Source: JAXMAF01 sp046350555 (GTDB lineage: Bacteria; Planctomycetota; Phycisphaerae; Phycisphaerales; SM1A02). From it: a stretch of 6,744 bases of DNA. Position 1 is the stretch's first letter. The number at the start of each line of letters is the position of its first letter. Position numbers and translations under genes: made by a program. The notes beneath the pieces are model-generated. The model had not been told where the DNA came from. It saw only the letters and a list, made by a program, of their open reading frames with translations, and made no database searches. Positions 5,673 through 6,744 of the stretch are shown here, piece after piece. The stretch is from NCBI GenBank assembly GCA_046350555.1, contig JAXMAF010000050.1, forward strand, positions 1 through 6,744, read 5' to 3'.

Positions 5673-6744
5673 GACAGTCCCTCCGCGAGGGGTCCGAGTG
5701 CCAGTGCCGGCACGAACGTCAGACCGGCGACGATGATCACGACGCCGATGGTGAGCAGGACGAACTGCGGGCGATGGGTGGGCAGCGTGCCTGCTGTCGC
5801 AGGGGACGGCGCCTGCTGGGCCAACGACCCTGCCAGCGCCAGCACGAAGCACATGGGGAGGAGCCGCCCGAGCGCCATCGCGATCGCCAGCGCCACGTTG
5901 TAGAAGTCGGTGTTGGCACCGAGGCCGGCGAACGCGGAGCCGTTGTTGTTCGACGCCGACGCGAACCCGTAGAGGACCTCGCTCAGCCCGTGGGCGCCGG
6001 GATTGAGGATCCCCGCCCGACCGGCGTCGGTCGCCATCGCCGCCCCGAGCCCCAGCAGCACGAGCGCCGGGGTGGTGAGGATGTAGAGCGAGACCAGCTT
6101 CATCTCGCGGGCGCGGATCTTCTTGCCGAGGTACTCCGGCGTACGACCGACCATGAGGCCGGCCACGAACACCGCCACGATCGCGGCGATGAGCATCCCG
6201 TAGAGCCCGGAGCCCGTGCCTCCGGGTGTGACCTCGCCGAGCAGCATGTTGAGGATGGCGAGCCCGCCGCCGAAGGGCGTGAAGCTGTCGTGCATCGAGT
6301 TCACGGCGCCCGTGGAGGTCGACGTCGTCGCCGAGGCGAACACGGCGGAGAGCGGCACGCCGAAGCGCACCTCCTTGCCCTCCGTGGCCGACCCCGCGAG
6401 CTGCAGGGCGGCGCCCTGGTGCGCGAGCTCGGCCCAGACCAGCAGCCCCGTGACCGTCACGAAGATGCCGCTCATCACGGCGAGGATCGCGTAGCCCTGG
6501 CGCAGGTCGCCCACGAGGCGCCCGAAGGTCCGGGTCAGGCAGACGGGGATGACGAGCAGCAGGAAGATCTGCAGGAGGTTCGTGAACCCGTTCGGGTTCT
6601 CGAACGGGTGCGCCGAGTTGGCGTTGTAGAAGCCGCCGCCGTTCGTGCCCAGCTCCTTGATGGCCTCCTGGCTCGCGACCGGGCCGCCCGGGATGGTCTG
6701 CGTCCCGCCCGTCAGCGTGGTGATGGTCGTGTCGCCGGAGAAGT
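5669..6744 (-). CDS. kdpA: KdpA, K+-channel-like translocating subunit, 5' end cut off by window edge
   Basis: Membrane subunit that binds and conducts K+ in the KdpFABC complex, related to K+ channel/SKT proteins with four pore loops. The frame is open from the right edge (first full codon at 6742) to the TGA at 5669: 357 residues, about the C-terminal two thirds of a usual 550-560. Three of the four filter loops are visible: GTNGGGF at partial residues 32-38, followed by YNANSAHPFENPNGFTN; STGAVNSMHDSFTPFGG starting near 143; and ASNNNGSAFAG near 263-273. Hydrophobic segments lie near 46-64, 83-106, 176-199, 216-236, 282-308 and 327-352. The first filter loop, the N-terminus and kdpF (if present) should lie to the right. 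The GTG at 6514 is an internal valine codon, not the start, because conserved KdpA sequence continues upstream of it. The stop overlaps the kdpB ATG. Confidence 0.97.
   Translation of the reverse strand, partial: FSGDTTITTLTGGTQTIPGGPVASQEAIKELGTNGGGFYNANSAHPFENPNGFTNLLQIFLLLVIPVCLTRTFGRLVGDLRQGYAILAVMSGIFVTVTGLLVWAELAHQGAALQLAGSATEGKEVRFGVPLSAVFASATTSTSTGAVNSMHDSFTPFGGGLAILNMLLGEVTPGGTGSGLYGMLIAAIVAVFVAGLMVGRTPEYLGKKIRAREMKLVSLYILTTPALVLLGLGAAMATDAGRAGILNPGAHGLSEVLYGFASASNNNGSAFAGLGANTDFYNVALAIAMALGRLLPMCFVLALAGSLAQQAPSPATAGTLPTHRPQFVLLTIGVVIIVAGLTFVPALALGPLAEGLS
5679..5684 (-). promoter_or_regulatory. Shine-Dalgarno site for kdpB
   Basis: GGAGGG on the minus strand lies six bases before the ATG at 5672, inside the last codons of kdpA. 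It settles the kdpB start against an open frame that extends about 180 bases further upstream; that extension is Arg/His-rich and is an out-of-frame reading of kdpA. Confidence 0.8.

Noticed and set aside
5673..5852. A 60-residue N-terminal extension of KdpB
   Set aside because: The extra residues are an out-of-frame reading of kdpA, and the ATG at 5672 has a good ribosome site and overlaps the kdpA stop.
3837..5903. A 688-codon open frame on the plus strand, antisense to kdpB and the end of kdpA
   Set aside because: Same cause: low-complexity charged sequence, no domain, and kdpB on the other strand has every catalytic motif.
5669..6514. A shorter kdpA starting at GTG 6514
   Set aside because: Conserved KdpA sequence, including the GTNGGGF filter loop, continues in the same frame to the window edge, so this GTG is internal.
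1..6744. A novel accessory system, mobile element, CRISPR array or RNA gene in the window
   Set aside because: The window is fully occupied by a standard kdpABCDE operon with no intergenic gaps, and I saw no direct repeats, inverted-repeat ends, transposase motifs or tRNA/rRNA-like sequence.

Overview
The window is one leftward-reading (minus-strand) operon for the high-affinity K+ uptake system Kdp, with its sensor kinase and response regulator. In transcription order it reads kdpA (5' end cut off by the right window edge), kdpB, kdpC, kdpD and kdpE (3' end cut off by the left window edge). The DNA is strongly GC-rich, codons mostly end in G or C, GTG starts occur, and long stop-free frames lie on the antisense strand. 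This points to a high-GC actinobacterium. A Micrococcales/Microbacteriaceae-type host is my guess from the protein style and was not tested.

Layout: partial kdpA 6744-5669 (K+-selective channel subunit, three of its four filter loops present); kdpB 5672-3612 (P-type ATPase subunit, complete, all catalytic motifs intact); kdpC 3606-3028 (single-span accessory subunit, complete); kdpD 3031-451 (K+/turgor sensor kinase, in two frames); partial kdpE 454-1 (OmpR-family regulator, receiver domain complete, DNA-binding domain mostly missing). There is no intergenic space. Successive genes meet in ATGA or GTGA start/stop overlaps, or with a ribosome binding site laid over the previous stop codon, so the five genes are almost certainly translated from one mRNA. 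kdpF, the operon promoter and any KdpE operator would lie to the right, outside the window. No RNA genes, mobile elements, CRISPR arrays, repeats or terminators were seen.

KdpA carries K+, KdpB hydrolyses ATP to drive it, and KdpC stabilises the complex. KdpD senses K+ limitation and phosphorylates KdpE, which activates the operon.

The one real anomaly is in kdpD. A single extra G/C pair (one of the two G at 2703-2704 on the plus strand) breaks the frame just after the Walker B-like VALVDE motif at residue 109. Skipping that base restores an 859-residue, normal-looking KdpD. As written, the gene encodes a 109-residue N-terminal piece with a nonsense tail and a separate frame carrying the rest. 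It may be a sequencing error, a recent inactivating mutation or, much less likely, a functional split or frameshifted gene. I found no evidence of a previously undescribed system here.
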